In this document: positions 43,550 through 51,887 of the stretch, in pieces
Layout: each line of letters opens with the position of its first letter
Position numbering within the stretch: position 1 is the first letter of the stretch
Origin: Flavobacterium pectinovorum
Lineage (GTDB): Bacteria; Bacteroidota; Bacteroidia; Flavobacteriales; Flavobacteriaceae
NCBI RefSeq assembly: GCF_006438875.1
Contig: NZ_RCZH01000025.1
Span: forward strand, 1,945-65,944
Direction of reading: 5' to 3'
Length of the DNA: 64,000 bases
Notes under the pieces: generated by a model
The model's input: only the letters and a program-made list of their open reading frames with translations
Databases searched by the model: none
What the model was told of the DNA's origin: nothing
Position numbers and translations under genes: made by a program

Positions 43550-44452
43550 TTAAATCCAGTCAACCGGATTTTCTAATACATTTACCAATTTTTCTTCAAT
43601 GCTTCCTGCTTCTGCATGATGATCATAAACCCATTGCACGTGTGGAGGTAAACTCATCAAAATACTCTCAATTCTTCCGTTGGTTTTCAATCCGAATAAA
43701 GTGCCTTTGTCGTGAACTAAATTAAACTCAACATAACGACCACGACGAATTTCCTGCCATGTTCTGTTTTCAGCTGTATATTCTAAAACTTTTCTTCTTT
43801 CCACAATTGGAACATATGCTTCAAGGAAACTATTTCCAATTTCGGTTACAAAATTGTACCAATCTTCCATTGACATTTCTTCATTTGCTTTGCAATAATC
43901 AAAGAACAAACCGCCAATTCCGCGGGCTTCATTTCTATGGGCATTCCAGAAATAAGCATCACATTGTTTTTTATATTTTGGATAAAACTCAGGATTGTGT
44001 TTATCGCAAGCCGTTTTACAAGTTTGATGAAAGTGTTTTGCATCTTCTTCAAACAAATAATAAGGCGTTAAATCCTGTCCGCCGCCAAACCATTGTTCAA
44101 TCACTTTTCCATGTTCATCATACATTTCAAAGTATCGCCAATTAGCGTGCACAGTAGGAACCATCGGGTTTTTAGGATGTAAAACCAAACTCAGTCCGCA
44201 AGCAAAGAAATCAGCTTCACCAACGCCAAACATTTTTTGCATCGCTTCCGGTAATTTCCCATGAACGGCTGAAATGTTTACACCGCCTTTTTCGAAAACA
44301 TTTCCATTTTCAATAACACGCGTTCTTCCACCACCGCCTTCAGGACGTTTCCAAAGGTCTTCACGGAATTTTGTTGTTCCGTCCACAGCTTCTAATCCGG
44401 CGCAAATCTGGTCTTGCAGTTTTTGTATGTATGCGTAAAATTTATCTTTCAT
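43550..44452 (-). CDS. hemF: Oxygen-dependent coproporphyrinogen III oxidase
   Basis: A protein of about 300 residues, the usual length for HemF, which oxidatively decarboxylates coproporphyrinogen III with O2. Signatures are RPEGGGGRTRVIENG near residue 38, FACGLSLVLHPKNP, WFGGGQDLTPYY near residue 120 and YVEFNLVHDKGTLFGL. I chose the ATG at 44452 (MKDKFYAYIQ). An in-frame ATG at 44479 would add 9 residues. The O2-dependent enzyme indicates aerobic haem synthesis. It lies in the minus-strand haem run, downstream of the GNAT gene. Confidence 0.95.
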   Translation of the reverse strand: MKDKFYAYIQKLQDQICAGLEAVDGTTKFREDLWKRPEGGGGRTRVIENGNVFEKGGVNISAVHGKLPEAMQKMFGVGEADFFACGLSLVLHPKNPMVPTVHANWRYFEMYDEHGKVIEQWFGGGQDLTPYYLFEEDAKHFHQTCKTACDKHNPEFYPKYKKQCDAYFWNAHRNEARGIGGLFFDYCKANEEMSMEDWYNFVTEIGNSFLEAYVPIVERRKVLEYTAENRTWQEIRRGRYVEFNLVHDKGTLFGLKTNGRIESILMSLPPHVQWVYDHHAEAGSIEEKLVNVLENPVDWI

Positions 44453-44572
44453 TATTTCAATTCTTTTAATCAGTGGCATTTAGTTTGTTAACTACTTTTT
44501 CACCTGTCTTTTCTTCGATTTCCAGTTAGTTACAATCTGTAACCAAGTGATTTACCTCTTGTAATCAGAATT

Positions 44573-45124
44573 TTATCTTTCATTGCTATTATATTCTGAT
44601 TTGAGTAATCCAAAATAAACGACATCTTCAAATGTTCCGTCGCCAGTGGTGAATTCTTCACGTAATATTCCTTCTTGTTTAAAGTGATGTTTCAAGGCAA
44701 TTTGCTGACTTGCTTTGTTGATTTTTGAAGTACAAATAAATACCTTATTCATGTTTAAAGTATTGAAGCAAAAATCTAATGCTTCTGAAACCACTTTTGA
44801 GGTAATTCCTTTTCCTTGAAAATCTTCATCAACAAAATAGCCTAATTCACATTTTGATAGTCGAAGATTAATACTTTTAACACATAAATAACCAATTAAA
44901 GTATTGGTTTTTAGATCTCTTGGGTAAAAAAAGTATCCTTCTTTCTGATTTTCTATATTTTGGTTAAAAACAATAAATTGCTTTGTTTTCTCCAGATCAA
45001 GACAATGTGATAGCGTTACAGGAAAAGTCTTTTCAATGTGGTTTTTATTCTTTTCGATGAGGTAGTAAAACTCTTCCGGAAGAATACTGCTAATTGTTTC
45101 TGTTTTCCAATCTGTAAAACTCAT
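44573..45124 (-). CDS. GNAT acetyltransferase (RimJ/RimL-like)
   Basis: A 183-residue GNAT protein. The N-terminal part (FYYLIEKNKNHIEKTFPVTL) and the acetyl-CoA loop DEDFQGKGITSKVV near residue 110, followed by KASQQIALKHHFKQEGILRE, are those of RimJ/RimL-type N-acetyltransferases. The target is unknown. Its start follows the stop of the small hypothetical gene by 2 bases, so the two are coupled between hemE and hemF. Confidence 0.85.
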   Translation of the reverse strand: MSFTDWKTETISSILPEEFYYLIEKNKNHIEKTFPVTLSHCLDLEKTKQFIVFNQNIENQKEGYFFYPRDLKTNTLIGYLCVKSINLRLSKCELGYFVDEDFQGKGITSKVVSEALDFCFNTLNMNKVFICTSKINKASQQIALKHHFKQEGILREEFTTGDGTFEDVVYFGLLKSEYNSNER

Positions 45125-45126
45125 CT

Positions 45127-45504
45127 TTATTTGTTTTTAGCGGAAGCAATTTTGATATTTATTCCAAATGAAAATACTTTGCTTTCTTGTTGAATATATT
45201 GGTAAATGGCAAGTGCTTTGCCTAAAAATTTAAATTGTTTTTCTTGCGATAAGGCAACTAATATATCTGCAAATTGTTCCTGCTGATTCCAATCTAAATG
45301 ACATTGTTGTAATAGAATGATTAGTTCTTCTTCTGGTATTTCAATAGTTCTCTGTAAGCTTAATCCAAAACTTTTTAGTTGCTCATCTATAAGACTTATG
45401 TCTTCGGCATTCCAAAATTTAGGAACAAAAATAAGTGCATGCAAAGTTCTTAGAGTATTCTCTATTCTGATACTTTCTTCGTCTCTAAGGCCTTTGTTTA
45501 GCAT
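45127..45504 (-). CDS. Small helical protein of unknown function
   Basis: A 125-residue protein without any domain I recognise. It is largely helical in appearance, with acidic and glutamine-rich segments (ETIEIPEEELIILLQQ-like region near residues 60-75) and no signal peptide or membrane helix. It starts downstream of a CAGTCTC repeat and ends 2 bases before the GNAT gene. The base use is like that of its neighbours. A function linked to the acetyltransferase is possible but not shown. Confidence 0.7.
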   Translation of the reverse strand: MLNKGLRDEESIRIENTLRTLHALIFVPKFWNAEDISLIDEQLKSFGLSLQRTIEIPEEELIILLQQCHLDWNQQEQFADILVALSQEKQFKFLGKALAIYQYIQQESKVFSFGINIKIASAKNK

Positions 45505-45510
45505 GATTTT

Positions 45511-45577
45511 GAGTTTTCAGTCTCGGTCGCAGTTTTCAGTTTTAAAGTAGAGACTGAAAACTGCGACTGAAAACTGC
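45511..45577. repeat. Dispersed CAGTCTC/AAAACTG inverted-repeat element, copy 2
   Basis: GAGTTTTCAGTCTC and its near complement GAGACTGAAAACT lie around a short centre, with GCAGTTTTCAGT units. It sits between hemE and the small gene. Same family as 21869-21982 and 53529-53595. Confidence 0.85.
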
Positions 45578-45580
45578 ATA

Positions 45581-46606
45581 TTAATTCCCGTATTCCTTAA
45601 CCGCGTCGATAAACGCTTTTGCATGGTCTACAGGAATATTTGGTAAAATTCCATGACCTAAATTTACGATATATTTATCTTTTCCGAATTCGTCGATCAT
45701 TTCGTGAACCATTTTTTTGATAGTTGGAATTGGAGAAAGTAATCTTGACGGATCAAAATTTCCTTGTAACGTAATATTTCCACCAGACAAATAACGAGCA
45801 TTTCTAGGGGAACATGTCCAGTCTACACCAAGAGCAGACGCTCTACTTTTACCCATTTCGCCAAGAGCAAACCAACATCCTTTTCCGAAAACAATAACCG
45901 GAGCATGATCTGCCAAAGCTTCAACGATTTGATTGATATACTTCCATGAGAATTCCTGATAATCAACCGGAGAAAGCATTCCTCCCCAAGAATCAAAAAT
46001 CTGAACAGCATCAACTCCTGCTTTTACTTTTTCTTTTAAATATAAAATGGTAGTATCTGTGATTTTTTGTAATAATGTATGTGCTGCAGCCGGGTTTGAA
46101 AAAGCGAAACCTTTTGCAGTATCAAAACTTTTAGAACCTTTTCCTTCAACAGCATAACAGAAGATTGTCCAAGGCGAACCAGCGAAACCAATTAAAGGCA
46201 CTTCGTCGTTCAGCATTTCTTTGGTCAATTTAATAGCATCCATTACGTAACCCAAACTTTCCTGAATATCCGGAACGTAAACTCTGTGAACATCAGCCAA
46301 TGAACGAATTGGATTTGGTAAAAACGGACCAAAATTCTCTTTCATCAAAACTTCGATTCCCATTGCTTGCGGAACAACTAGAATATCTGAGAATAAAATC
46401 GCTGCATCCGGAGCAATTCTGCGAATAGGCTGAACGGTGATTTCTGCTGCCAATTCCGGAGTCTGACAACGGGTAAAGAAATCATATTTATCACGCAAAG
46501 CGATAAATTCAGGTAAATATCTTCCAGCTTGACGCATCATCCATACTGGCGGACGTTGAACAGTTTCTCCTTTTAATGCTTTTAAAAATAGGTCGTTTTT
46601 TAACAT
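45581..46606 (-). CDS. hemE: Uroporphyrinogen decarboxylase
   Basis: A 341-residue enzyme that decarboxylates uroporphyrinogen III to coproporphyrinogen III. The signature RPPVWMMRQAGRYLPEF near residue 18 and the LFSDILVVPQAMGI segment near residue 70 are diagnostic, as is GHGILPNIPVDHAKAF near the end. It is separated from hemD by a 103-base gap with a large hairpin, so expression may be modulated there. Confidence 0.97.
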   Translation of the reverse strand: MLKNDLFLKALKGETVQRPPVWMMRQAGRYLPEFIALRDKYDFFTRCQTPELAAEITVQPIRRIAPDAAILFSDILVVPQAMGIEVLMKENFGPFLPNPIRSLADVHRVYVPDIQESLGYVMDAIKLTKEMLNDEVPLIGFAGSPWTIFCYAVEGKGSKSFDTAKGFAFSNPAAAHTLLQKITDTTILYLKEKVKAGVDAVQIFDSWGGMLSPVDYQEFSWKYINQIVEALADHAPVIVFGKGCWFALGEMGKSRASALGVDWTCSPRNARYLSGGNITLQGNFDPSRLLSPIPTIKKMVHEMIDEFGKDKYIVNLGHGILPNIPVDHAKAFIDAVKEYGN

Positions 46607-46622
46607 TTCTTATTTGTTTATT

Positions 46623-46696
46623 CTGCAAGGTTTCCAGAACCTTGTAGGTATTGTTGTTGATTAATTTATACCTACAAGGTTTTGGAAACCTTGCAG
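46623..46696. repeat. Large hairpin between hemD and hemE
   Basis: 29-bp arms at 46623-46651 and 46668-46696 match with one mismatch around a 16-base loop. It could form a stable structure in the hemD-hemE transcript. The CAAGGTTTCCAGAACCTTG core is itself symmetric. Confidence 0.9.
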
Positions 46697-46709
46697 GAAA
46701 TCTTGTTCG

Positions 46710-47375
46710 TTATTTATATTCTTCAATTACATCTTCGATTACGTCTTCGACCGTTGGCTGATCAGCAATAATGATGTTTTTTGTAATTTTATCTAAAGCT
46801 TCGGCTGTGGTTTCTCCAATGCAAAAGCACTTTTCTTTCTTAATAGTATTGTCTTTCAAATAACTTTCAACGCCGGATGGACTAAAAAATAAGATGCCAT
46901 CAACGGCAGTTTTTATTTTCTGAGGCGTTAATGAAGTATCATAAACCTGAATTTCATTTAGTTTAACATCGGCATCTTTCAAAGCTTTTGGTAAAGTTTC
47001 TCTACGAAGGTTTCCACTGAAAAACGTAAAGCTTTCACTGCGATAAATCAAAGTGATAATTTCGGCTAAATCTGACGCATAACCTGTGTAAGCGACAACA
47101 TTAAAGCCACTTTCAGACAAAAGGATCTTGGTTTTTAAACCAACACAAAATACGTTCTTGTTTTTTAATTGTTCAGATTTAGGATCTGATAAAACGCTGT
47201 GAACGGCATTTTGACTTGTGAAAATCAAATTTTCGTTGAGGTCTTTTAATTCGAAAGATTTATTTTGCGTTTGAATGAAATCTGCTTCGTGAACTTCAAT
47301 ATTGGCTTTTACCAATGCTTGTTTTTGTTCGCCCGAAAGCTTTTTTGTAGATAATATTTGAATTGATTTACTCAT
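46710..47375 (-). CDS. hemD: Uroporphyrinogen-III synthase
   Basis: A 221-residue protein of the low-identity HemD fold, which closes and inverts ring D of hydroxymethylbilane to give uroporphyrinogen III. Visible marks are LIFTSQNAVHSVL near residue 50, ILLSESGFNVVAYTG near residue 85 and FFSPSGVESYL near residue 157, with CIGETTAEAL near residue 182. It overlaps hemC by one base (TAATG), as is normal for this pair, which makes the assignment firm even though the family is poorly conserved. Confidence 0.9.
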   Translation of the reverse strand: MSKSIQILSTKKLSGEQKQALVKANIEVHEADFIQTQNKSFELKDLNENLIFTSQNAVHSVLSDPKSEQLKNKNVFCVGLKTKILLSESGFNVVAYTGYASDLAEIITLIYRSESFTFFSGNLRRETLPKALKDADVKLNEIQVYDTSLTPQKIKTAVDGILFFSPSGVESYLKDNTIKKEKCFCIGETTAEALDKITKNIIIADQPTVEDVIEDVIEEYK

Positions 47376-48298
47376 TATTTTTTTAAAGATTCTTTAATAG
47401 ATGCCATTAATTCGGCTCCGCCATTGTTCAGGATTTCCTGAGCGGCGAAGAATCCTAATTTTTTCCATTCTGCAATGTCAACTGTTTTGTCGACTTCAAG
47501 TTTTTGTTTTCCATCAACAGAAAGTAAAACACCTTGAAAGTGTAAAGTGTCTTCATCTTCGTTATATTTCACCAAAGCCCCGATTGGCGCGGTACAACCG
47601 CCTTCCAGCGTTCTTAAAAATTGACGTTCGATATAAGTACAAATTTCAGTTTCGATATGGTTTAATTGCGAAAGTGCATCGAGCGTATAATTGTCATTTT
47701 CCATCGCCACCACTAGCATTGCTCCTTGTGCAGGCGCAGGAATCATCCAGTCTAAATCTATATAATTTCCCGGTTTTAGGTTAATGCGCTCCAAACCTGC
47801 AGCGGCAAAAACAGCTCCATCCCAGTTATTATCTTGTAATTTTTGCATGCGCGTGTTTACGTTTCCACGTAAATCAACCACCGTATGATTTGGGTATTTA
47901 TTGAACCATTGCGCCTGGCGACGTAAACTTCCGGTTGCAATAGTACTTGGATTCGTAAAATCAGGATTTCCTTTATGAACTAAAATATCCAGAACATTCG
48001 CTCTTTCTAAAACGGCTGCCTGCACAATTCCTTTTGGTAAAGCCGTAGGAACATCTTTCATAGAATGAACCGCAATATCAATATCACCATTAATCATAGC
48101 AATATCTAATGTTTTGGTAAAAATTCCAGTGATTCCAAGTTCGTACAACGGTTTGTCAAGAATAATATCGCCTTGTGATTTTACCGCAACAATTGAGGTT
48201 TTGTACCCTAAATCATTTAGTTTCTTTTCGACAGTATGTGCTTGCCAAAGTGCCAATTCGCTATCGCGAGTTCCAATTCTAATTGTTTTTTCAGCCAT
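47375..48298 (-). CDS. hemC: Hydroxymethylbilane synthase (porphobilinogen deaminase)
   Basis: A 307-residue enzyme that assembles four porphobilinogens into hydroxymethylbilane. IRIGTRDSELALWQAH begins the protein, HSMKDVPTALP is near residue 78, and the dipyrromethane cofactor cysteine is in LRTLEGGCTAPIG near residue 235. It follows hemA across the GxxExxY insertion and overlaps hemD by one base. Confidence 0.97.
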   Translation of the reverse strand: MAEKTIRIGTRDSELALWQAHTVEKKLNDLGYKTSIVAVKSQGDIILDKPLYELGITGIFTKTLDIAMINGDIDIAVHSMKDVPTALPKGIVQAAVLERANVLDILVHKGNPDFTNPSTIATGSLRRQAQWFNKYPNHTVVDLRGNVNTRMQKLQDNNWDGAVFAAAGLERINLKPGNYIDLDWMIPAPAQGAMLVVAMENDNYTLDALSQLNHIETEICTYIERQFLRTLEGGCTAPIGALVKYNEDEDTLHFQGVLLSVDGKQKLEVDKTVDIAEWKKLGFFAAQEILNNGGAELMASIKESLKK

Positions 48299-48324
48299 TA
48301 TTTATTTAAAACCAAGTTTTTTTG

Positions 48325-48437
48325 TTTTTTTACCATTAAGATATTAAGGTAATTAAGCATTGTGTTGAATTTTTTATCATTAAGTTGATTAAGCATGCTT
48401 TGCTTAATTTTTCTTAATCTCTTAATGGTTCAATTAC
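48325..48437. repeat. ACCATTAAGATATTAAG-type repeat, hemC side
   Basis: Begins with ACCATTAAGATATTAAG and ends with CTTAATCTCTTAATGGT, nearly complementary arms, with further TTAAGCATGCTTTGCTTAA in the middle. A direct copy of the first arm lies at 48890-48909 on the other side of the GxxExxY gene. Confidence 0.85.
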
Positions 48438-48465
48438 TTTTTTATTAAACTATGTTTAATTTAAG

Positions 48466-48873
48466 TTATTGATCTATTAATCTTGCAAAATGATCATTTA
48501 CAAGTGGTTTCATTGATTTTGTTATGTTGAGAGTATTAAAGTTAATTAACAAGCCTTGAGGTCTTTGCAATAATTTCATGTATGTTAGTAATTGTGCTTC
48601 GTGAATTGGTAAAAGATTTTCTATTGTTTTTAGTTCAACAACTACACAGTCATTTACAAGTAAATCAATTCTTAAATCAGATTCTAATTCAAGGTCGTAA
48701 TAATCTATTTTAACTACTAATTGTTGTTTGACCTCATATCCATTTTGTTCTAATTCGTATTTGAGGCATTGTTCATAAATGCTTTCTAAAAGTCCAGGTC
48801 CCAAAGCTTTATGCACTTTTATAGCAAAACCTGTTATTTCATATGCTAATTGTGTTACCTCTTTTTTTGTCAT
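48466..48873 (-). CDS. GxxExxY family protein
   Basis: About 135-143 residues, with ALGPGLLESIYEQCLKYEL (the GxxExxY motif), LRIDLLVNDCVVVELKTIE and LLTYMKLLQRPQGLLINFN, the standard form of this family. It has a PD-(D/E)XK nuclease-like core of unknown function. The start is uncertain. The ATG at 48873 gives MTKKEVTQLAYEITG, common in relatives. The ATG at 48897 lies inside the flanking repeat and would add MVKRIKSS. The gene sits alone between hemA and hemC on the same strand, framed by ATTAAG repeats, which suggests it entered an older hem operon. Confidence 0.85.
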   Translation of the reverse strand: MTKKEVTQLAYEITGFAIKVHKALGPGLLESIYEQCLKYELEQNGYEVKQQLVVKIDYYDLELESDLRIDLLVNDCVVVELKTIENLLPIHEAQLLTYMKLLQRPQGLLINFNTLNITKSMKPLVNDHFARLIDQ

Positions 48874-48888
48874 AGAACTTTTTATTCT

Positions 48889-49024
48889 TTTTACCATTAA
48901 GATATTAAGTTTATTAAGGCAGCTTCTTGTAAAAAGGATAACGCTTAATTCTCTTATATGCCTAATAGATTGTCATGTTTTTAACCGCAAAGCTTAATTA
49001 ACTTAATATCTTAATGGTAAAAAA
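48889..49024. repeat. ACCATTAAGATATTAAG-type inverted repeat, hemA side
   Basis: Arms at about 48889-48918 and 48994-49024 are complementary over 31 bases with one mismatch. The first arm is also a direct copy of the sequence at 48327-48348 on the other side of the GxxExxY gene. Confidence 0.88.
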
Positions 49025-50275
49025 CTAGGATGCTTTTATTTTGAAGACTTTTTCAATCCATTCGATGCTTTCATCAACCATGGTATCGTCGTCTTTTAAG
49101 TGGTTTGCAAAATGTGTAGTGATTTTTTGAATGATTCTGTTACTGATGATTTCAGCTTGAGCTTCGTTGAAATCTGCAATTTTTTTACTTTGAAAATCTA
49201 ATTCCGAAACTTTAATAGCATTCAGTTTTTCTTTCAAAGCATTTATAGTTGGAGCAAATTTTCTTCCTTTTGTCCAGATAACAAATTCCTCTTTTACTTC
49301 TTCGATAATTGCTTCGGCAGCAGGAATGTGTAATTTTCTGTTTTCAAGAGTTTCATCTGTCAATTGCGACAAATAATCCATGTGAATCAACGTTACACCT
49401 TCTAAGTCTTCTACATTTTCATGAACGTTCTTCGGAATCGACAAATCTAAAATCAATAAAGGTTTTTTTAGATTCAGGATTGCTTTGTCAACCGTTGGGT
49501 TTTGAGCGCCCGTTGCAACGACAACTAGATCAGCTTTTTGAAGTTCCAAGTGTAACTCTGAATAATCCTTAACAATCAAATTTAGTTTTCCTGCTAATTT
49601 CTCAGCTTTATCTTTAGTTCGGTTTATTAAGGTGATATGTTCGTTTTTAGTATGTTTTACAAGATTTTCGCAAGTATTTCTTCCGATTTTTCCTGTTCCG
49701 AAAAGTAAAATGTTTTTATTACCGATATCTTCTACATTTTTGATAATGTATTGTACCGACGCAAAAGAAACCGAAGTCGCTCCAGAACTGATTTCTGTTT
49801 CGTTTTTGATTTTTTTACTTGCCTGAATCACCGCGTTTACTAATCTTTCTAAGAAAGCATTTGATAAATTCATAGATTTAGAATGAGCAAAACTTGTCTT
49901 GATTTGGGATATAATTTCAAAATCGCCTAAGATTTGACTGTCTAAACCAGTTCCAACACGAAACATATGATTAATTGCTTCCTGATTTTTATAAACGAAT
50001 CCTACTTTTTGAAAAGCATCCACAGATCCATTGCTATTATCGCAAATTAGCTTTATTAATTGAAAAGGGTGTTCGGCAAAACCGTAGATCTCGGTTCTGT
50101 TGCAAGTCGAAGTAACAATTAGACTTTCTATTCCTTCTGTTTTAGCTTGTTCCAGTAAACGTGTTTTGGCAACTGCATCCAAACTAAATTGACCTCTGAC
50201 CTCAGCATCAGCTTTTTTATAACTCAGACCAACTGAGTAAAAATATAGGTGTTTCGGTACGTTATTGTTTTCCAT
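49025..50275 (-). CDS. hemA: Glutamyl-tRNA reductase
   Basis: A protein of about 416 residues that reduces glutamyl-tRNA to glutamate-1-semialdehyde, the first committed step of C5 haem synthesis. The catalytic cysteine lies in TSTCNRTEIYG near residue 50; the NADPH-binding part has ILLFGTGKIGRNTCENL near residue 182. I chose ATG at 50275 (MENNNVPKHLYFYSVGLSYKKAD). An in-frame extension to 50338 has a hydrophobic start and is unlikely. The next pathway enzyme (hemL) is not in this window. It heads the minus-strand haem genes and is divergent from an AraC-type regulator. Confidence 0.95.
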   Translation of the reverse strand: MENNNVPKHLYFYSVGLSYKKADAEVRGQFSLDAVAKTRLLEQAKTEGIESLIVTSTCNRTEIYGFAEHPFQLIKLICDNSNGSVDAFQKVGFVYKNQEAINHMFRVGTGLDSQILGDFEIISQIKTSFAHSKSMNLSNAFLERLVNAVIQASKKIKNETEISSGATSVSFASVQYIIKNVEDIGNKNILLFGTGKIGRNTCENLVKHTKNEHITLINRTKDKAEKLAGKLNLIVKDYSELHLELQKADLVVVATGAQNPTVDKAILNLKKPLLILDLSIPKNVHENVEDLEGVTLIHMDYLSQLTDETLENRKLHIPAAEAIIEEVKEEFVIWTKGRKFAPTINALKEKLNAIKVSELDFQSKKIADFNEAQAEIISNRIIQKITTHFANHLKDDDTMVDESIEWIEKVFKIKAS

Positions 50276-50439
50276 AAATTCACTTTCATAAAAGTGCAAC
50301 AAAATTATCATTATAGTGTTTACAAAAGTAACGCTCAAAGTACTATTTGTGTCGCTATATGTTTTTTTGTTTCTAAACGTCTGTTTTTATTCAAAAAGAA
50401 GTATTTTTGTAGCAAAATCAAGTTGTTTGAATTGATTTG

Positions 50440-50456
50440 TTTAGAGTGATTCTAAA
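50440..50456. promoter_or_regulatory. Palindrome TTTAGA-N5-TCTAAA upstream of the AraC-type gene
   Basis: A perfect 6-5-6 palindrome (TTTAGAGTGATTCTAAA) between the divergent hemA and AraC-type genes, 14 bases upstream of a TAGCTTTG -7-like element. It resembles the half-sites at feoA and the imelysins, so a shared iron regulator is possible. Confidence 0.5.
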
Positions 50457-50469
50457 TAACATTCTGTGT

Positions 50470-50477
50470 TAGCTTTG
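50470..50477 (+). promoter_or_regulatory. Candidate -7 element for the AraC-type gene
   Basis: TAGCTTTG fits TAnnTTTG, 25 bases before the ATG at 50503. A second TATTTTTG lies at 50402-50409. Which is used is not clear. Confidence 0.4.
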
Positions 50478-50502
50478 ATTTTTATCTAAAAAAAATATCG
50501 CT

Positions 50503-51375
50503 ATGAGTTCTCAGGAAATTATAAAAATTGAAGACGACTTTACGCTTATCCGTTTTCAAAACGACAGTCCGGAACCTTTTTTCGGGCAGCATGAAGTTGG
50601 TAGTGGGCTGATACAGTTTCACTTCGGGATAAAAGGCAATGCCAAATTCTTGTTTAATCAAGGCAGTTACGCTTTAGATTTGAAAGAAGAAAAATCGTTG
50701 CTTTTGTACAATCCACAGAAAGAATTACCACTCAATTTAGAGTTGGCTCCAAATTCGTGGGTGATTTCGGTAATTGTTTCTATTAAGAAATTTCACGCGT
50801 TGTTTTCTGCCGAAGCAGATTATATTACTTTCTTAAGTCCGGACAATAAGGACAAAAAGTATTATAACGAAGGAAATATAAGTCCGTCTATGGCAATTGT
50901 TTTGAGTCAACTATTTCATTATAACTTACATCCGTCCATAAAAAATCTTTATTATAAAGGAAAAGGATATGAATTACTGAGTTTATATTTTAACAGAACC
51001 GAAGATCCAAACGCAGAACAATGTCCGTTTTTGATTGATGAAGATAACGTTCTGAAGATTAGAAAAGCCAAAGAAATTATCATCGCCAATATGGCTGAAC
51101 CGCCAGGATTACAAGAGTTGGCAGATGAAATAGGTTTGAATTTGAAGAAACTTAAAATGGGTTTCAAGCAAATTTACGGCGATACGGTTTATGGTTTTCT
51201 ATTTGATTATAAAATGGATTTCGCCCGAAAACTTCTCGACAGCGGATCTTATAATGTAAACGAAGTAGGATTGAAAATAGGCTATAGTACCGGAAGTCAT
51301 TTTATTGCGGCGTTCAAGAAAAAGTTTGCCACAACTCCAAAGAAATACCTGATGTCAATTAATACGAATGTCTAA
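50503..51375 (+). CDS. AraC family transcriptional regulator
   Basis: A 290-residue regulator. The N-terminal part (about 1-170) has the small cupin-like ligand-sensing look common in Bacteroidota AraC proteins. The C-terminal 100 residues hold two helix-turn-helix units: LQELADEIGLNLKKLKMGF near residue 205 and VNEVGLKIGYSTGSHF near residue 250, ending in FKKKFATTPKKY. It lies divergent to hemA and ahead of hemH, and its leader carries a TTTAGA palindrome, so a role in haem or iron control is plausible but not proven. Confidence 0.9.
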   Translation: MSSQEIIKIEDDFTLIRFQNDSPEPFFGQHEVGSGLIQFHFGIKGNAKFLFNQGSYALDLKEEKSLLLYNPQKELPLNLELAPNSWVISVIVSIKKFHALFSAEADYITFLSPDNKDKKYYNEGNISPSMAIVLSQLFHYNLHPSIKNLYYKGKGYELLSLYFNRTEDPNAEQCPFLIDEDNVLKIRKAKEIIIANMAEPPGLQELADEIGLNLKKLKMGFKQIYGDTVYGFLFDYKMDFARKLLDSGSYNVNEVGLKIGYSTGSHFIAAFKKKFATTPKKYLMSINTNV

Positions 51376-51379
51376 ATTG

Positions 51380-51790
51380 ATGAAAAATGTTGTTTTTCTT
51401 ACACTTCTCGTTCTGTTGGGATTTCAAAACACGAGCGCTCAGGAAATTTCGAAAATTGATTATTATAAGTTGACGAAATTAGAAGGAATGGAGTATTCAG
51501 GAGGAATAACTTTTTATATAGAAAAGAAAAGTGAAATCTTGATAGCAATTCAAAATGAAACTATTAAATGGAAAGCTGATGTTGTTAAAAAGTGTGGGAA
51601 AAGTAAAGTTGAAATTAATTCTATTTTTATAAGAAGTGGAACATTAAAAGTTTCTTTTGGAAAAAACAGTATTGCCTTTGTCAATATAGAAAATGGAGAA
51701 ATTGAATGTTTGACAGTAGACAAACAAAAAAGAAAAGATCAGGAGAAGGAGCAAATCAATTTTACAAATCAGAGTATAAATAAAAAGTAA
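51380..51790 (+). CDS. Small exported protein of unknown function
   Basis: About 136 residues with a signal peptide (NVVFLTLLVLLGFQNTSAQ) and a small mixed domain with GMEYSGGITFYIEKK and a lysine- and glutamine-rich tail. I do not recognise the family. Two in-frame ATGs exist: 51368, which overlaps the AraC stop, and 51380, which gives the cleaner signal peptide. The overlap suggests joint translation with the regulator. It is followed by a 97-base gap before hemH. Confidence 0.7.
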   Translation: MKNVVFLTLLVLLGFQNTSAQEISKIDYYKLTKLEGMEYSGGITFYIEKKSEILIAIQNETIKWKADVVKKCGKSKVEINSIFIRSGTLKVSFGKNSIAFVNIENGEIECLTVDKQKRKDQEKEQINFTNQSINKK

Positions 51791-51887
51791 TAATTATCAT
51801 ATTTCTAAAAAGTAACAAGTTCTACTTTTGACAAAAATTAAAAACAAAGCTTAAAGCCAAGAGCTTAAAGCCTAAAGCAAAGAATAA

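Noticed and set aside
43759..44145. A 128-codon open frame on the plus strand
   Set aside because: It lies entirely antisense within hemF, whose protein is clearly conserved, and the translated product looks like frame-shadow sequence.
47401..47784. A 127-codon open frame on the plus strand
   Set aside because: Antisense to the conserved C-terminal half of hemC, with no start context or family resemblance.
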